Counted from the stretch's first letter, positions 24,493 through 33,079 are shown. The stretch: 33,214 nucleotides of DNA from Citrobacter amalonaticus (GCF_018252635.1 NZ_JAGTXM010000010.1:1-33214), one strand, 5' to 3'. The notes: generated by a model from the sequence alone, not told the origin. Numbers and translations: made by a program.

Positions 24493-25083
24493 ATGTTACA
24501 AAACCCGATTCATCTGCGTCTGGAACGTCTGGAGAGCTGGCAGCACGTCACGTTTATGGCCTGCCTGTGTGAGCGTATGTACCCGAACTATGCCATGTTC
24601 TGCCGACAGACCGGGTTTGGCGATGGGCAGGTATACCGCCGTATTCTGGACTTGATCTGGGAAACGCTGACGGTCAAAGACGCGAAAGTGAATTTCGACA
24701 GTCAACTGGAGAAGTTTGAAGAAGCGATCCCCACGGCTGACGATTATGACCTGTATGGGGTTTATCCGGCCATTGATGCCTGCGTGGCGTTAAGCGAGCT
24801 GGTCCATTCCCGTTTGAGTGGTGAGACGCTGGAACACGCCATTGAAGTCAGCAAGACATCCATAACCACGGTTGCGATGCTGGAAATGACCCAGGCTGGT
24901 CGAGAAATGAGCGATGAAGAGCTCAAAGATAACCCCGCGGTGGAGCAAGAGTGGGATATTCAGTGGGAAATATTCCGACTTTTAGCGGACTGCGAAGAAC
25001 GCGACATTGAGCTGATAAAAGGGCTTAGAGCAGACCTGCGTGAGGCTGGTGAGAGTAATATCGGTATAAATTTTCAGCAATAA
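24493..25083 (+). CDS. yjaG: YjaG family protein (DUF416)
   Basis: A 196-aa soluble protein with the same length and start (MLQNPIHLRLERLESWQHVTF) as E. coli YjaG. It is acidic and rich in helix-forming residues, with no signal peptide or membrane segment. No catalytic motif is recognisable and the function is not known. The conserved order hemE-nfi-yjaG-hupA is the same as in E. coli and identifies the gene. Confidence 0.93.
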   Translation: MLQNPIHLRLERLESWQHVTFMACLCERMYPNYAMFCRQTGFGDGQVYRRILDLIWETLTVKDAKVNFDSQLEKFEEAIPTADDYDLYGVYPAIDACVALSELVHSRLSGETLEHAIEVSKTSITTVAMLEMTQAGREMSDEELKDNPAVEQEWDIQWEIFRLLADCEERDIELIKGLRADLREAGESNIGINFQQ

Positions 25084-25269
25084 GACACGAAAACGTGATT
25101 TAACTTCTGAATTGTCGTACCTGGAGGCTTCCCTTCCGCCCCCCGTCTGGTCTACATTTGGAGGGCGAAAAAAAGTGGCTATCGGTGCGTGTATGCAGGA
25201 GAGTGCTTTTCTGGCATTTCCGTCGCACTCGATGCTTAGCAAGCGATAAACACATTGTAAGGATAACTT

Positions 25270-25542
25270 ATGAACAAGACTCAACTGATTGATGTAATTG
25301 CAGACAAAGCAGAACTGTCCAAAACCCAGGCTAAAGCTGCTCTGGAATCCACTCTGGCTGCTATTACTGAGTCTCTGAAAGAAGGCGATGCTGTACAACT
25401 GGTTGGTTTCGGTACCTTCAAAGTGAACCACCGTGCTGAGCGCACTGGCCGCAACCCGCAGACCGGTAAAGAAATCAAAATCGCCGCTGCTAACGTACCG
25501 GCGTTTGTTTCTGGTAAGGCACTGAAAGACGCAGTGAAGTAA
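25270..25542 (+). CDS. hupA: DNA-binding protein HU-alpha
   Basis: HU is a dimeric nucleoid protein that bends and compacts DNA without sequence specificity. The 90-aa length equals E. coli HupA, with one visible change near the N-terminus (Asp for Glu at position 12, IADKAEL). The beta-arm carries [12 protein letters not shown] with the intercalating Pro63. AAGGATAAC is the ribosome binding site. The 186 bases between yjaG and hupA hold a weak -10 TACATT within TGGTCTACATTTGGAGG and no other gene. The alpha form is recognised by [10 protein letters not shown] and by the position beside yjaG/yjaH. Confidence 0.98.
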   Translation: MNKTQLIDVIADKAELSKTQAKAALESTLAAITESLKEGDAVQLVGFGTFKVNHRAERTGRNPQTGKEIKIAAANVPAFVSGKALKDAVK

Positions 25543-25548
25543 GACTGC

Positions 25549-26250
25549 GTGGCTGTAAACAGTTTTAATGAAGGGGCGGTTTCGCCCCTTTCGTCTGTCT
25601 GGCGTCGCGTATTGACGCTGGCAGGTGTGCTGTTGCTGACAGCCTGTAGTCATAACGATTCGCTTCCCCCGTTTACCGCCAGCGGATTCGCTGACAACCA
25701 GGGCGCGGTGCGTATCTGGCGTAAAGATGCCTCAGATGGCGTCCATTTGCTTTCGGTGTTTAGCCCGTGGCGTAATGGCAGTACCACAACCAGCGAGTAC
25801 CGCTGGCAGGGTGATTCCCTTTCACTGATAGAACTCAATATTTATGGCGAACCGCCGGAGCATATCCGCGTGCGGTTTGACGATCGCGGCGACCTGAGCT
25901 TTATGCAGCGGGAAGTCGATGGCCAAAAACAACAGCTTTCGAACGAGCAGATTGAATTATATCGTTATCGTGCGGAGCAAATCCGCCAGACCAGCGATGC
26001 GCTGCGTCTGGGGCGAGTAGTGTTGCGACAGGGGCGCTGGCATGGTGCTGAACGCACGGTCACTACCTGCGAAGACGAGACGGTTAAGCCGGATTTAGAC
26101 TCCTGGGCGATGAGTCACATTGCGCGCCGCCAGAGCCGCTCATCGGCTGATGTCAGTGTGGCATGGCTGGAGGCACCCGAAGGGTCACAGCTTCTGCTGG
26201 TGGCAAATTCCGACTTCTGTCACTGGCAGCCAAAAGAAAAAACGTTTTGA
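25549..26250 (+). CDS. yjaH: YjaH, putative outer-membrane lipoprotein (DUF1481)
   Basis: A 233-aa protein with a GTG start six bases after hupA and no obvious ribosome binding site. The N-terminus has basic WRR (residues 18-20), then a hydrophobic stretch and a lipobox L-T-A-C ending in Cys33. Position +2 is Ser, which favours outer-membrane sorting. No alternative in-frame start leaves the signal peptide intact, so GTG is the best choice. The mature part matches the layout of E. coli YjaH; its function is not known. The hupA terminator-like hairpin lies within the first 15 codons, so translation of yjaH probably depends on read-through from hupA. Confidence 0.85.
   Translation: MAVNSFNEGAVSPLSSVWRRVLTLAGVLLLTACSHNDSLPPFTASGFADNQGAVRIWRKDASDGVHLLSVFSPWRNGSTTTSEYRWQGDSLSLIELNIYGEPPEHIRVRFDDRGDLSFMQREVDGQKQQLSNEQIELYRYRAEQIRQTSDALRLGRVVLRQGRWHGAERTVTTCEDETVKPDLDSWAMSHIARRQSRSSADVSVAWLEAPEGSQLLLVANSDFCHWQPKEKTF
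25571..25591 (+). terminator. hupA terminator-like hairpin inside the yjaH start
   Basis: AAGGGGCG (25571-25578) pairs with CGCCCCTT (25583-25590) around a GTTT loop, with only three T after the stem. It is 29 bases past the hupA stop and within yjaH codons 8-15. It is a plausible partial terminator that would set a high HU to low YjaH ratio. Confidence 0.7.
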
Positions 26251-26255
26251 TGGGT

Positions 26256-26330
26256 GCCGGATGGCGGCTTACGCCTTATCCGGCCTACACCAGACATTCT
26301 GTAGGCCTGATAAGCGTAGCGCCATCAGGC
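26256..26330. repeat. REP pair (BIME) between yjaH and zraP
   Basis: A Y-type REP (26256-26288, GCCGGATGGCGG ... CTTATCCGGCCTAC) is followed after 12 bases by an opposite-facing Z-type REP (26301-26330, GTAGGCCTGATAAG ... GCCATCAGGC). It fills the gap between the convergent yjaH and zraP genes and probably stabilises or ends both transcripts. Confidence 0.92.
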
Positions 26331-26336
26331 AAAACA

Positions 26337-26762
26337 TTACCAGCGCCCCATATGACCGCCGCCACCGCATCCGCCGTAACCCATCCCCATACCACCAGAG
26401 ACGCCGGCCTGAGCCATGGCAACATCCCGTTTCACCCGCTGTTCATCCAGTGACTGTCTTAAGGATTCCATCTCTTTCACCACCGCATTGATTTTGGCGG
26501 TATCCGGCGGATTAGTCGCTAACAGCGCGTTGTACTCATAGCGTTTGGACATCAGTTGCTGACGTAGGGCGTTAGTCTGATTGTAAAAGTCATTATGGAT
26601 TTTCTGCGCGGCGGCCTGCTGTTCTGCGCTCAGCCCACTGCCATTTTGTTGCCACATGCCGCCGCCGTTCCCCCAGTGATGCCGCGCCAGTGCGGGGCTG
26701 GAGCCTACTAACATCAAAGAGAGGGCGATCAGCGCCAGGCCTGCTTTCGTGTTCCGTTTCAT
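26337..26762 (-). CDS. zraP: Zinc resistance-associated periplasmic protein ZraP
   Basis: A 141-aa secreted zinc-binding chaperone of the periplasm (Spy/CpxP-like), which in E. coli also dampens ZraSR signalling. The signal peptide runs to about residue 26 (LMLVGSSPALA), followed by RHHWG. The helical core includes QKIHNDFY and KRYEYNALLATNPPD. The C-terminus has the metal-binding GYGGCGGGGHMGRW. Two ATG codons stand in tandem (26765 and 26762); the second is 7 bases from AGGAGG and gives the family start MKRNTK. It is divergent from zraSR and driven by its own sigma-54 promoter. Confidence 0.95.
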   Translation of the reverse strand: MKRNTKAGLALIALSLMLVGSSPALARHHWGNGGGMWQQNGSGLSAEQQAAAQKIHNDFYNQTNALRQQLMSKRYEYNALLATNPPDTAKINAVVKEMESLRQSLDEQRVKRDVAMAQAGVSGGMGMGYGGCGGGGHMGRW

Positions 26763-26798
26763 CATTTATCCTCCTGTGGGTGGTCTTATCTTCCGTAT

Positions 26799-26814
26799 TG
26801 CATCTTCCGTGCCA
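26799..26814 (-). promoter_or_regulatory. Sigma-54 promoter of zraP
   Basis: On the - strand, TGGCACGGAAGATGCA (26814-26799) has the invariant GG (-24) and GC (-12) separated by exactly 10 bases. Transcription would start near 26788, about 25 bases before the zraP start codon. Confidence 0.88.
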
Positions 26815-26867
26815 GACCGAATATTCCCGCCCGGCGCGGGTTCTGGCGAGGCGCAGGCCTGCAAAGC

Positions 26868-26882
26868 GAGTAAAAATGACTC
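26868..26882. promoter_or_regulatory. ZraR-type upstream activator site 1
   Basis: GAGTAAAAATGACTC, an imperfect 15-bp palindrome with outer GAGT/ACTC arms. It lies about 55 bases from the -24 element of zraP. It is a near inverted copy of site 2. Confidence 0.72.
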
Positions 26883-26898
26883 GCCGGAAGGACGCAAT

Positions 26899-26913
26899 GG
26901 GTCATTTTTACCC
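26899..26913. promoter_or_regulatory. ZraR-type upstream activator site 2
   Basis: GGGTCATTTTTACCC, the reverse complement of site 1 apart from one position in each arm. The two centres are 31 bp apart, about three helical turns, so bound ZraR dimers would face the same side of the DNA. It lies about 50 bases from the zraS -24 element. Confidence 0.72.
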
Positions 26914-26963
26914 GGCGGTGCCTGCAGTTTGTGTGGCAAGACCGGGATACGGGCTGCGAAAAG

Positions 26964-26979
26964 TGGCATGATTTCTGCT
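26964..26979 (+). promoter_or_regulatory. Sigma-54 promoter of zraSR
   Basis: TGGCATGATTTCTGCT has GG and GC at 10-base spacing, matching TGGCAY-N5-TTGCW apart from the third block. Start expected near 26990, about 28 bases before the zraS start. Confidence 0.8.
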
Positions 26980-27017
26980 GAAGCAAAAAAGGATTGAGTG
27001 ACACAGAGCAGATAAGA

Positions 27018-28418
27018 ATGATGCGAGAACATAAGGATACGGTCTCCCGATGGTTAAGCGGGGTACTACCCGCCGTCATCCTGATTCTGGTTGGGCTATT
27101 TGCCGTGATGGTGATCCGCGATTACGGGCGTGAAAGTGACGCGGCGCGGCAGACGCTGCTGGAAAAAGGCAGTGTGCTGATCCGTGCACTGGAGTCGGGG
27201 ACGCGCGTCGGGATGGGCATGCGGATGCATCATGCTCAGCAGCAAACCCTGCTCGAAGAGATGGCGGGGCAGCCTGGCGTACTGTGGTTTGCTGTGACGG
27301 ATGCGCAGGGCAACGTGGTCATGCACAGCGATCCTGCCCAGGTAGGGAAAACGCTCTACTCGCCAGCGGAGATGAAAGCATTACATCCGGGAGAAGAGGC
27401 GCGCTGGCGTTCACTTGACGCGCTAGATGCGCAGGGGGAACCTGTTCCGGCGCTGGAGATCTATCGTCAGTTCCAGCCGCTGTTTTTCCCGGGGCGGCAC
27501 GGGATGCACGGGATGTCGCGTGGCATTGGTGGAATGTCTGGCTCCGCCAGTCAGTCCATTTTTATCGCCTTTGATGCCAGTGAGCTGGCCGTGACGCAGG
27601 CGCGTGAGTGGCGCAACACGCTGATTATGCTTTTCGCGCTGACCACCGTGCTGTTGGCGACCCTCCTGACATTTTTCTGGTACTGGCGCTACCTGCGTTC
27701 TCGCCAGCTGTTGCAGGATGAGGTGAACCGTAAAGAGAAGCTGGTGGCGCTCGGGCATCTGGCGGCAGGCGTCGCGCACGAGATTCGTAATCCACTGTCG
27801 TCCATCAAAGGGCTGGCGAAGTACTTTGCTGAACGCGCACCGGCGGGCGGTGAAGCGCATGAACTGGCGCAGGTGATGGCGAAAGAGGCCGATCGCTTAA
27901 ACCGGGTGGTAAGCGAGCTGCTGGAACTGGTAAAGCCCGCGCACTTGTCTTTGCAGTCGGTGGATCTCAATGCGATGATTGGTCACTCTCTGCAACTGGT
28001 CAGCCAGGACGCGCAAAGTCGGGCGATCGATTTGCAATTTGTATCTGACCCTGCGCTACCGTCTATTCAGGCCGATCCGGACAGGTTGACGCAGGTACTG
28101 CTGAATCTTTATCTGAATGCGATTCATGCGATCGAGCGCCAGGGTGTTATCCGCGTTGAGGCGAGCACAAGCGGAGCCGATCGCGTTAAAATCACCGTTG
28201 CAGACAACGGGAAAGGGATTGCGCCAGACCAGCTGGCCGCCATATTCACCCCTTACTTCACGACCAAAGCGGACGGTACGGGACTGGGGCTGGCGGTGGT
28301 ACAGAACATCATTGAACAGCATGGCGGGACGATTCAGGCGGTAAGCCCGCCAGGTCAGGGCGCAACGTTCACCCTTTGGCTCCCGGTGACGTTAACACGT
28401 AAGGATTCACAAGGATGA
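27018..28418 (+). CDS. zraS: Zinc-sensing histidine kinase ZraS
   Basis: A membrane sensor kinase that responds to high zinc or lead and to envelope stress and phosphorylates ZraR. From the ATG at 27018 it is 466 aa (E. coli 465, from memory). The frame is also open to a TTG at 26994, but that start has no usable ribosome binding site. TM helices are at about 13-33 and 201-222. The periplasmic sensor between them has His/Met-rich patches (GMRMHH and GRHGMHGM). The H-box HEIRNPLSS places the phospho-His at 254, as in E. coli. The N-box (NLYLNAIHAI), G1 (DNGKGI) and G2 (GTGLGLA) follow. It overlaps zraR by 4 bp. Confidence 0.95.
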   Translation: MMREHKDTVSRWLSGVLPAVILILVGLFAVMVIRDYGRESDAARQTLLEKGSVLIRALESGTRVGMGMRMHHAQQQTLLEEMAGQPGVLWFAVTDAQGNVVMHSDPAQVGKTLYSPAEMKALHPGEEARWRSLDALDAQGEPVPALEIYRQFQPLFFPGRHGMHGMSRGIGGMSGSASQSIFIAFDASELAVTQAREWRNTLIMLFALTTVLLATLLTFFWYWRYLRSRQLLQDEVNRKEKLVALGHLAAGVAHEIRNPLSSIKGLAKYFAERAPAGGEAHELAQVMAKEADRLNRVVSELLELVKPAHLSLQSVDLNAMIGHSLQLVSQDAQSRAIDLQFVSDPALPSIQADPDRLTQVLLNLYLNAIHAIERQGVIRVEASTSGADRVKITVADNGKGIAPDQLAAIFTPYFTTKADGTGLGLAVVQNIIEQHGGTIQAVSPPGQGATFTLWLPVTLTRKDSQG

Positions 28419-29740
28419 CTCGCGCAAAGATCGATATTCTGGTGGTGGATGACGACGTCAGCCACTGCACTATTTTACAGGCATTACTGCGGGGATGGGG
28501 CTATGGCGTCGCGCTGGCTTACAGCGGACGGGCCGCGCTCGAGCAGGTGCGTGAACATGTTTTTGACCTCGTGCTGTGCGATGTACGCATGGCGGAGATG
28601 GACGGCATCGAGACGCTGAAAGAGATCAAGGCGCTGAACCCGGCCATTCCTGTACTGATCATGACGGCGTTTTCCAGCGTGGAGACGGCGGTTGAGGCGC
28701 TAAAAACCGGCGCGCTGGATTACTTAATCAAACCGCTGGATTTTGACAATCTGCAAACGACGCTGGAAAACGCGCTGGCACATACGCGAGGATCCGTCAG
28801 CGAGCTGCCGTCAGTTTCCGCTTCGCAGTTTGGGATGGTTGGCAAAAGCCCGGCGATGCAGCAACTGCTGAGTGAAATTACGATGGTGGCCCCTTCAGAT
28901 GCGACGGTGCTAATTCATGGTGATTCTGGCACCGGGAAAGAGCTGGTGGCACGCGCGCTGCATGCCAGCAGCGCGCGGAGCGACAAACCGTTGGTGACGC
29001 TGAACTGCGCGGCGCTCAACGAGTCGCTCCTGGAATCTGAGCTGTTCGGTCATGAGAAAGGGGCCTTTACGGGGGCTGACAAACGCCGGGAAGGGCGCTT
29101 TGTCGAAGCCAATGGCGGCACGCTGTTTCTCGATGAAATCGGCGATATCTCGCCGATGATGCAGGTACGGTTATTGCGCGCGATTCAGGAACGCGAGGTT
29201 CAGCGCGTCGGCAGTAATCAGACGATCTCGGTTGATGTCCGTCTGATTGCCGCGACCCATCGCTGCCTGGCGGAAGAGGTGAACGCCGGGCGCTTTCGTC
29301 AGGATCTCTATTACCGCCTGAACGTGGTGACAATTGAAATGCCTTCGTTGCGTCAACGACGGGAGGATATCCCCTTGTTAGCGGAGCATTTTCTTGAACG
29401 GTTTGCCGGGCGCAACCGTAAAGTGGTGAAAGGGTTTACCCCACGGGCGATGGATTTGCTCATTCATTATGACTGGCCTGGCAATATCCGCGAGCTGGAA
29501 AACGCGATTGAACGTTCGGTGGTGCTGCTAACGGGAGAGTATATCTCCGAGCGCGAGCTGCCGCTGGCAATTGCAAGTCAACCGATTCCGCTTATCGGGA
29601 CGCAGGATATTCAGCCGCTGGTGGAAGTCGAAAAAGAGGTGATTCTGGCGGCGCTGGAGAAAACGGGCGGCAACAAAACGGAAGCCGCCCGTCAGTTAGG
29701 GATTACGCGAAAGACGCTGCTGGCGAAACTGTCGCGTTAA
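28415..29740 (+). CDS. zraR: Sigma-54-dependent response regulator ZraR
   Basis: ZraR is an NtrC-type activator of zraP and zraSR. The 441-aa length equals E. coli. The receiver domain has the phospho-acceptor Asp56 in VLCDVRM. The AAA+ domain shows Walker A GDSGTGKE (169-176), the sigma-54-contacting loop GAFTGA (216-221) and Walker B GGTLFLDEIG (234-243). The C-terminal Fis-type HTH starts near residue 415 (GNKTEAARQLGITRKTLL). The stop codon overlaps the convergent purD stop within the palindrome TTAA, leaving no room for a terminator between them. Confidence 0.97.
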   Translation: MTRAKIDILVVDDDVSHCTILQALLRGWGYGVALAYSGRAALEQVREHVFDLVLCDVRMAEMDGIETLKEIKALNPAIPVLIMTAFSSVETAVEALKTGALDYLIKPLDFDNLQTTLENALAHTRGSVSELPSVSASQFGMVGKSPAMQQLLSEITMVAPSDATVLIHGDSGTGKELVARALHASSARSDKPLVTLNCAALNESLLESELFGHEKGAFTGADKRREGRFVEANGGTLFLDEIGDISPMMQVRLLRAIQEREVQRVGSNQTISVDVRLIAATHRCLAEEVNAGRFRQDLYYRLNVVTIEMPSLRQRREDIPLLAEHFLERFAGRNRKVVKGFTPRAMDLLIHYDWPGNIRELENAIERSVVLLTGEYISERELPLAIASQPIPLIGTQDIQPLVEVEKEVILAALEKTGGNKTEAARQLGITRKTLLAKLSR

Positions 29741-31026
29741 TTCTGTTCACGCTCAATGGCGCGCCAGCCGATGTCTTTACGGCAGAAACAATCGTCCCAG
29801 TGGATATCGGTCATTAAGGCATAGGCGCGCTTCTGCGCCTCTGCCACGCTGACGCCCAGCGCGGTGACACACAGCACGCGACCGCCGCTGGTGACCACCT
29901 GCTCGTTATCAGCCAGTTTTGTCCCGGCGTGGAACACTTTACCATCGGCCACTTCTTCGAGCGGCAAACCGTGGATCACGTCGCCGGTGCGGTAATCGCC
30001 AGGATATCCGCCCGCCGCCATCACCACGCCAAGCGAGGCACGTTCATCCCACTCGGATTTTTGCGCATCCAGTTTGCCTTCGCAGGCAGCCAGGCAGAGT
30101 TCAACCAGATCGGACTTCATGCGCAGCATAATCGGCTGGGTTTCCGGATCGCCAAAACGGCAGTTAAATTCAATCACCTTCGGGTTGCCCTGCTTGTCGA
30201 TCATCAATCCTGCGTACAGGAAGCCGGTGTAGGTATTACCTTCTGCCGCCATGCCTTTCACAGTTGGCCAGATGATACGTTCCATGGTGCGCTGGTGGAC
30301 GTCATCCGTCACCACCGGTGCAGGAGAGTAAGCACCCATACCGCCGGTGTTCAGACCGGTATCACCATCGCCCACACGCTTATGATCCTGGCTGGTGGCC
30401 ATCGGCAGGACGTGCTCGCCGTCAACCATCACGATAAAGCTGGCTTCTTCGCCATCGAGGAATTCTTCAATTACGATACGATGACCGGCATCGCCAAACG
30501 CGTTACCAGCCAGCATGTCATGTACGGCGGCTTCGGCTTCTTCCAGCGTCATTGCGACAATCACACCCTTACCGGCAGCCAGACCGTCAGCCTTGATGAC
30601 GATCGGCGCGCCTTTCTCACGCAGATAAGCGAGGGCAGGATCGATTTCAGTGAAGTTCTGGTATTCGGCAGTTGGGATCTGGTGACGTGCAAGGAAATCC
30701 TTGGTGAACGCTTTGGAACCTTCCAGTTGTGCTGCGCCTGCAGTTGGGCCAAAGATTTTCAGGCCCGCCGCACGGAAGGTATCAACCACGCCTTTCACCA
30801 GCGGTGCTTCCGGGCCTACGATCGTCAGGTCGATCTTTTCATTCTGGGCAAAGCTCAGCAGCGCAGGAATGTCCGTTGCGCTGATGGCGACGTTTTGCAG
30901 CGTCGGTTCCAGCGCAGTACCAGCGTTACCCGGCGCAACAAATACGGTTGTCACTTTGGGTGACTGAGCGGCTTTCCACGCCAGAGCGTGTTCGCGCCCG
31001 CCGTTTCCGATAACTAATACTTTCAT
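29737..31026 (-). CDS. purD: Phosphoribosylamine-glycine ligase (GAR synthetase)
   Basis: PurD joins glycine to phosphoribosylamine, the second step of purine synthesis. The 429-aa length equals E. coli. The N-terminus [18 protein letters not shown] is the family start. An in-frame ATG at 31038 overlaps the purH stop (TAATG), but GGAG lies between the two and favours 31026. The ATP-grasp domain shows DGLAAGKGV and, later, GGMGAYSP and [12 protein letters not shown]. It is co-transcribed with purH, with an 11-bp gap. Confidence 0.97.
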   Translation of the reverse strand: MKVLVIGNGGREHALAWKAAQSPKVTTVFVAPGNAGTALEPTLQNVAISATDIPALLSFAQNEKIDLTIVGPEAPLVKGVVDTFRAAGLKIFGPTAGAAQLEGSKAFTKDFLARHQIPTAEYQNFTEIDPALAYLREKGAPIVIKADGLAAGKGVIVAMTLEEAEAAVHDMLAGNAFGDAGHRIVIEEFLDGEEASFIVMVDGEHVLPMATSQDHKRVGDGDTGLNTGGMGAYSPAPVVTDDVHQRTMERIIWPTVKGMAAEGNTYTGFLYAGLMIDKQGNPKVIEFNCRFGDPETQPIMLRMKSDLVELCLAACEGKLDAQKSEWDERASLGVVMAAGGYPGDYRTGDVIHGLPLEEVADGKVFHAGTKLADNEQVVTSGGRVLCVTALGVSVAEAQKRAYALMTDIHWDDCFCRKDIGWRAIEREQN

Positions 31027-31037
31027 GTCTCGCTCCA

Positions 31038-32627
31038 TTAATGGCGGAAGTGACGCATATCGGTGAAGATCATTGCAATGCCGTGTTCGTCAGCGGCGGC
31101 AATCACTTCATCATCACGGATGGAACCGCCAGGCTGGATCACGCAGCTCACACCCACCGCGGCCGCGGCATCAATACCATCGCGGAACGGGAAGAAGGCG
31201 TCGGAAGCCATAGCGGAACCTTTCACTTCCAGACCTTCATCAGCAGCTTTTATCCCGGCAATTTTAGCTGAGTAGACACGGCTCATCTGGCCTGCGCCAA
31301 TGCCAATCGTCATGTTCTCTTTGGCGTAAACAATGGCGTTGGATTTCACAAACTTCGCGACCTTCCAGCAGAACAGCGCGTCACGCAGTTCCTGTTCGGT
31401 TGGTTGGCGCTTCGTAACCACGCGCAGTTCACCAGCAGTAACCATACCCAGATCGCGGTCCTGAACCAGCAGACCACCGTTAACGCGTTTGAAGTCCAGG
31501 CCCGGCACGCGCTCAGCCCACTGACCGCAGGTCAGGACGCGAACGTTCTGTTTGGCGGCGGTGATTTTAAGCGCGTCTTCGGTCGCGGACGGGGCGATAA
31601 TCACCTCAACAAACTGACGGGAGATGATGGCCTGCGCGGTTTCCGCATCCAGTTCGCGGTTGAAGGCAATAATGCCGCCAAAGGCAGAGGTCGGATCCGT
31701 TTTATACGCACGATCGTAAGCATCGAGAATCGAGGTACTTACCGCTACGCCGCAGGGGTTAGCATGCTTCACAATCACGCAGGCGGGTTCGGCGAACTCT
31801 TTCACACACTCCAGCGCTGCGTCGGTATCAGCGATGTTGTTATAAGACAACGCCTTACCCTGTACCTGGGTCGCGGTGGCGACGGAAGCTTCTTTAACAT
31901 CTTCTTCTATATAGAAGGCAGCCTGCTGGTGGCTGTTCTCGCCATAACGCATATCCTGCTTCTTAATGAAGTTCAGGTTCAGCGTGCGCGGGAAACGGCC
32001 AGCGGCTTCTTTGCTTTCGCCGTGATAGGCCGGAACCATGCTGCCAAAGTAGTTGGCGATCATGCTGTCGTAGGCGGCGGTGTGCTCGAAAGCTTTAATC
32101 GCGAGATCAAAACGAGTGTCGAGGGTCAGAGAACCGTCGTTAGCATCCATCTCATTAATAATGGCGTTGTAGTCACTGCTTTTCACCACAATAGCGACAT
32201 CTTTATGGTTCTTCGCGGCGGAGCGCACCATGGTCGGCCCGCCAATATCGATGTTCTCTACCGCATCTTCCAGTGAGCAGCCTTCACGGGCAACGGTCTG
32301 GGCGAACGGATAAAGGTTAACAACCACCATATCGATCGGAGCGATACCGTGCTGTTCCATAATCCCGTCATCCTGCCCGCGACGACCGAGAATGCCGCCG
32401 TGTACCTTAGGATGTAGGGTCTTCACGCGTCCATCCATCATTTCCGGGAAACCGGTGTAATCGGAAACTTCGGTCACCGGCAGACCTTTCTCTGCTAACA
32501 GACGGGCAGTGCCCCCTGTCGACAGCAGCTCCACACCACGTGCGGAAAGTGCCTGGGCGAATTCGACGATACCGGCTTTGTCAGAAACACTGAGTAGAGC
32601 GCGGCGGACTGGACGACGTTGTTGCAT
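31038..32627 (-). CDS. purH: Bifunctional AICAR transformylase / IMP cyclohydrolase
   Basis: PurH carries out the last two steps of IMP synthesis. The 529-aa length equals E. coli. The N-terminal cyclohydrolase (MGS-like) domain begins [18 protein letters not shown] and includes [11 protein letters not shown] and [12 protein letters not shown]. The C-terminal transformylase domain, from about residue 200, has [22 protein letters not shown] and [16 protein letters not shown] is also a by-product of histidine synthesis. Upstream are two leader hairpins, AGGGGA as ribosome binding site, and a PurR box. It is divergent from the rRNA operon. Confidence 0.98.
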   Translation of the reverse strand: MQQRRPVRRALLSVSDKAGIVEFAQALSARGVELLSTGGTARLLAEKGLPVTEVSDYTGFPEMMDGRVKTLHPKVHGGILGRRGQDDGIMEQHGIAPIDMVVVNLYPFAQTVAREGCSLEDAVENIDIGGPTMVRSAAKNHKDVAIVVKSSDYNAIINEMDANDGSLTLDTRFDLAIKAFEHTAAYDSMIANYFGSMVPAYHGESKEAAGRFPRTLNLNFIKKQDMRYGENSHQQAAFYIEEDVKEASVATATQVQGKALSYNNIADTDAALECVKEFAEPACVIVKHANPCGVAVSTSILDAYDRAYKTDPTSAFGGIIAFNRELDAETAQAIISRQFVEVIIAPSATEDALKITAAKQNVRVLTCGQWAERVPGLDFKRVNGGLLVQDRDLGMVTAGELRVVTKRQPTEQELRDALFCWKVAKFVKSNAIVYAKENMTIGIGAGQMSRVYSAKIAGIKAADEGLEVKGSAMASDAFFPFRDGIDAAAAVGVSCVIQPGGSIRDDEVIAAADEHGIAMIFTDMRHFRH

Positions 32628-32659
32628 GGTAAATCCCCTGGATTTGACGATTACAGAGA

Positions 32660-32709
32660 GCGTTAGCTGAATTTTTCGTGAAAAACTTAGCTAACGCCCC
32701 TTACGGGGC
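32660..32709 (-). promoter_or_regulatory. Structured purH leader: two competing hairpins
   Basis: Stem A pairs GCGTTAGCT (32660-32668) with AGCTAACGC (32689-32697) and has an A/T-rich interior that can pair further. Stem B pairs GCCCC (32696-32700) with GGGGC (32705-32709) around TTAC. The two share 32696-32697. Both lie in the untranslated leader between the expected start site (about 32723) and the purH ATG. No regulatory mechanism is known to me. Confidence 0.55.
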
Positions 32710-32729
32710 ATCCTTTCTTTTGCGTGGGC

Positions 32730-32751
32730 ATTGTAACGAAAACGTTTGCGC
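32730..32751 (-). promoter_or_regulatory. purHD promoter with PurR box
   Basis: On the - strand, GCGCAAACGTTTTCGT (32751-32736) matches the PurR operator consensus ACGCAAACGTTTNCNT at nearly all positions. It runs directly into the -10 TACAAT (32735-32730), so PurR with hypoxanthine or guanine would block polymerase. The -35 is not well defined. Confidence 0.88.
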
Positions 32752-32803
32752 AACGCTCGCGAATTTTTCTTTTTCGATTCTGCCGCTAATTTTCTCCCTA
32801 TAA

Positions 32804-32856
32804 CGATCCCACACGGGAGGGATGATCTGGAAAATGATCCTCGTGATTGTGGATAA
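32804..32856. promoter_or_regulatory. DnaA box and GATC cluster between purH and the rRNA promoters
   Basis: This lies in the 587-base gene-free stretch after purH. TGTGGATAA (32848-32856) is a perfect consensus DnaA box on the - strand (TTATCCACA). Three GATC Dam sites lie within the 45 bases before it (32804, 32824 and 32836). Its flanks, TGTGGATAACTCTGT, resemble those of the R4 box of E. coli oriC as I remember it. A role in coupling replication to rRNA or purine gene expression is speculative. Confidence 0.6.
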
Positions 32857-32911
32857 CTCTGTGTGTAAAAGGGTATAAAGCGGGGTTTTGCTGGGGAATG
32901 CAGCAGTCAGT

Positions 32912-32969
32912 CATTTTTCTGATATTTTTCTATTGCGGATGCTCGGGAACTCCCTATAATGCGCCTCCA
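32912..32969 (+). promoter_or_regulatory. rRNA operon promoter P1 (rrnE by position)
   Basis: -35 TTGCGG (32933-32938), a 16-bp spacer typical of rrn P1, -10 TATAAT (32955-32960), then the GC-rich discriminator GCGCCTCC, with the start at A32969. The T/A-rich block 32912-32932 is the UP element. The discriminator and short spacer are what make these promoters sensitive to ppGpp/DksA. Fis sites are expected upstream but I could not place them. Confidence 0.93.
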
Positions 32970-33041
32970 TCGACACGGCGGATGTGAATCACTTCACAGA
33001 AAAACGCCAGTGACGATGAAGAGAAAATTCTCCAAAAAGAG

Positions 33042-33069
33042 TTGACTCTGAAAGAGGAAAGCGTAGTAT
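33042..33069 (+). promoter_or_regulatory. rRNA operon promoter P2
   Basis: -35 TTGACT (33042-33047), 16-bp spacer, -10 TAGTAT (33064-33069). It lies about 110 bases after P1, the usual tandem layout of enterobacterial rrn operons. Confidence 0.88.
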
Positions 33070-33079
33070 ACGCCACCTC

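Noticed and set aside
29929-32276. Long + strand frames opposite purD and purH
   Set aside because: Both reverse strands are shadows of genes with full-length matches to known enzymes.
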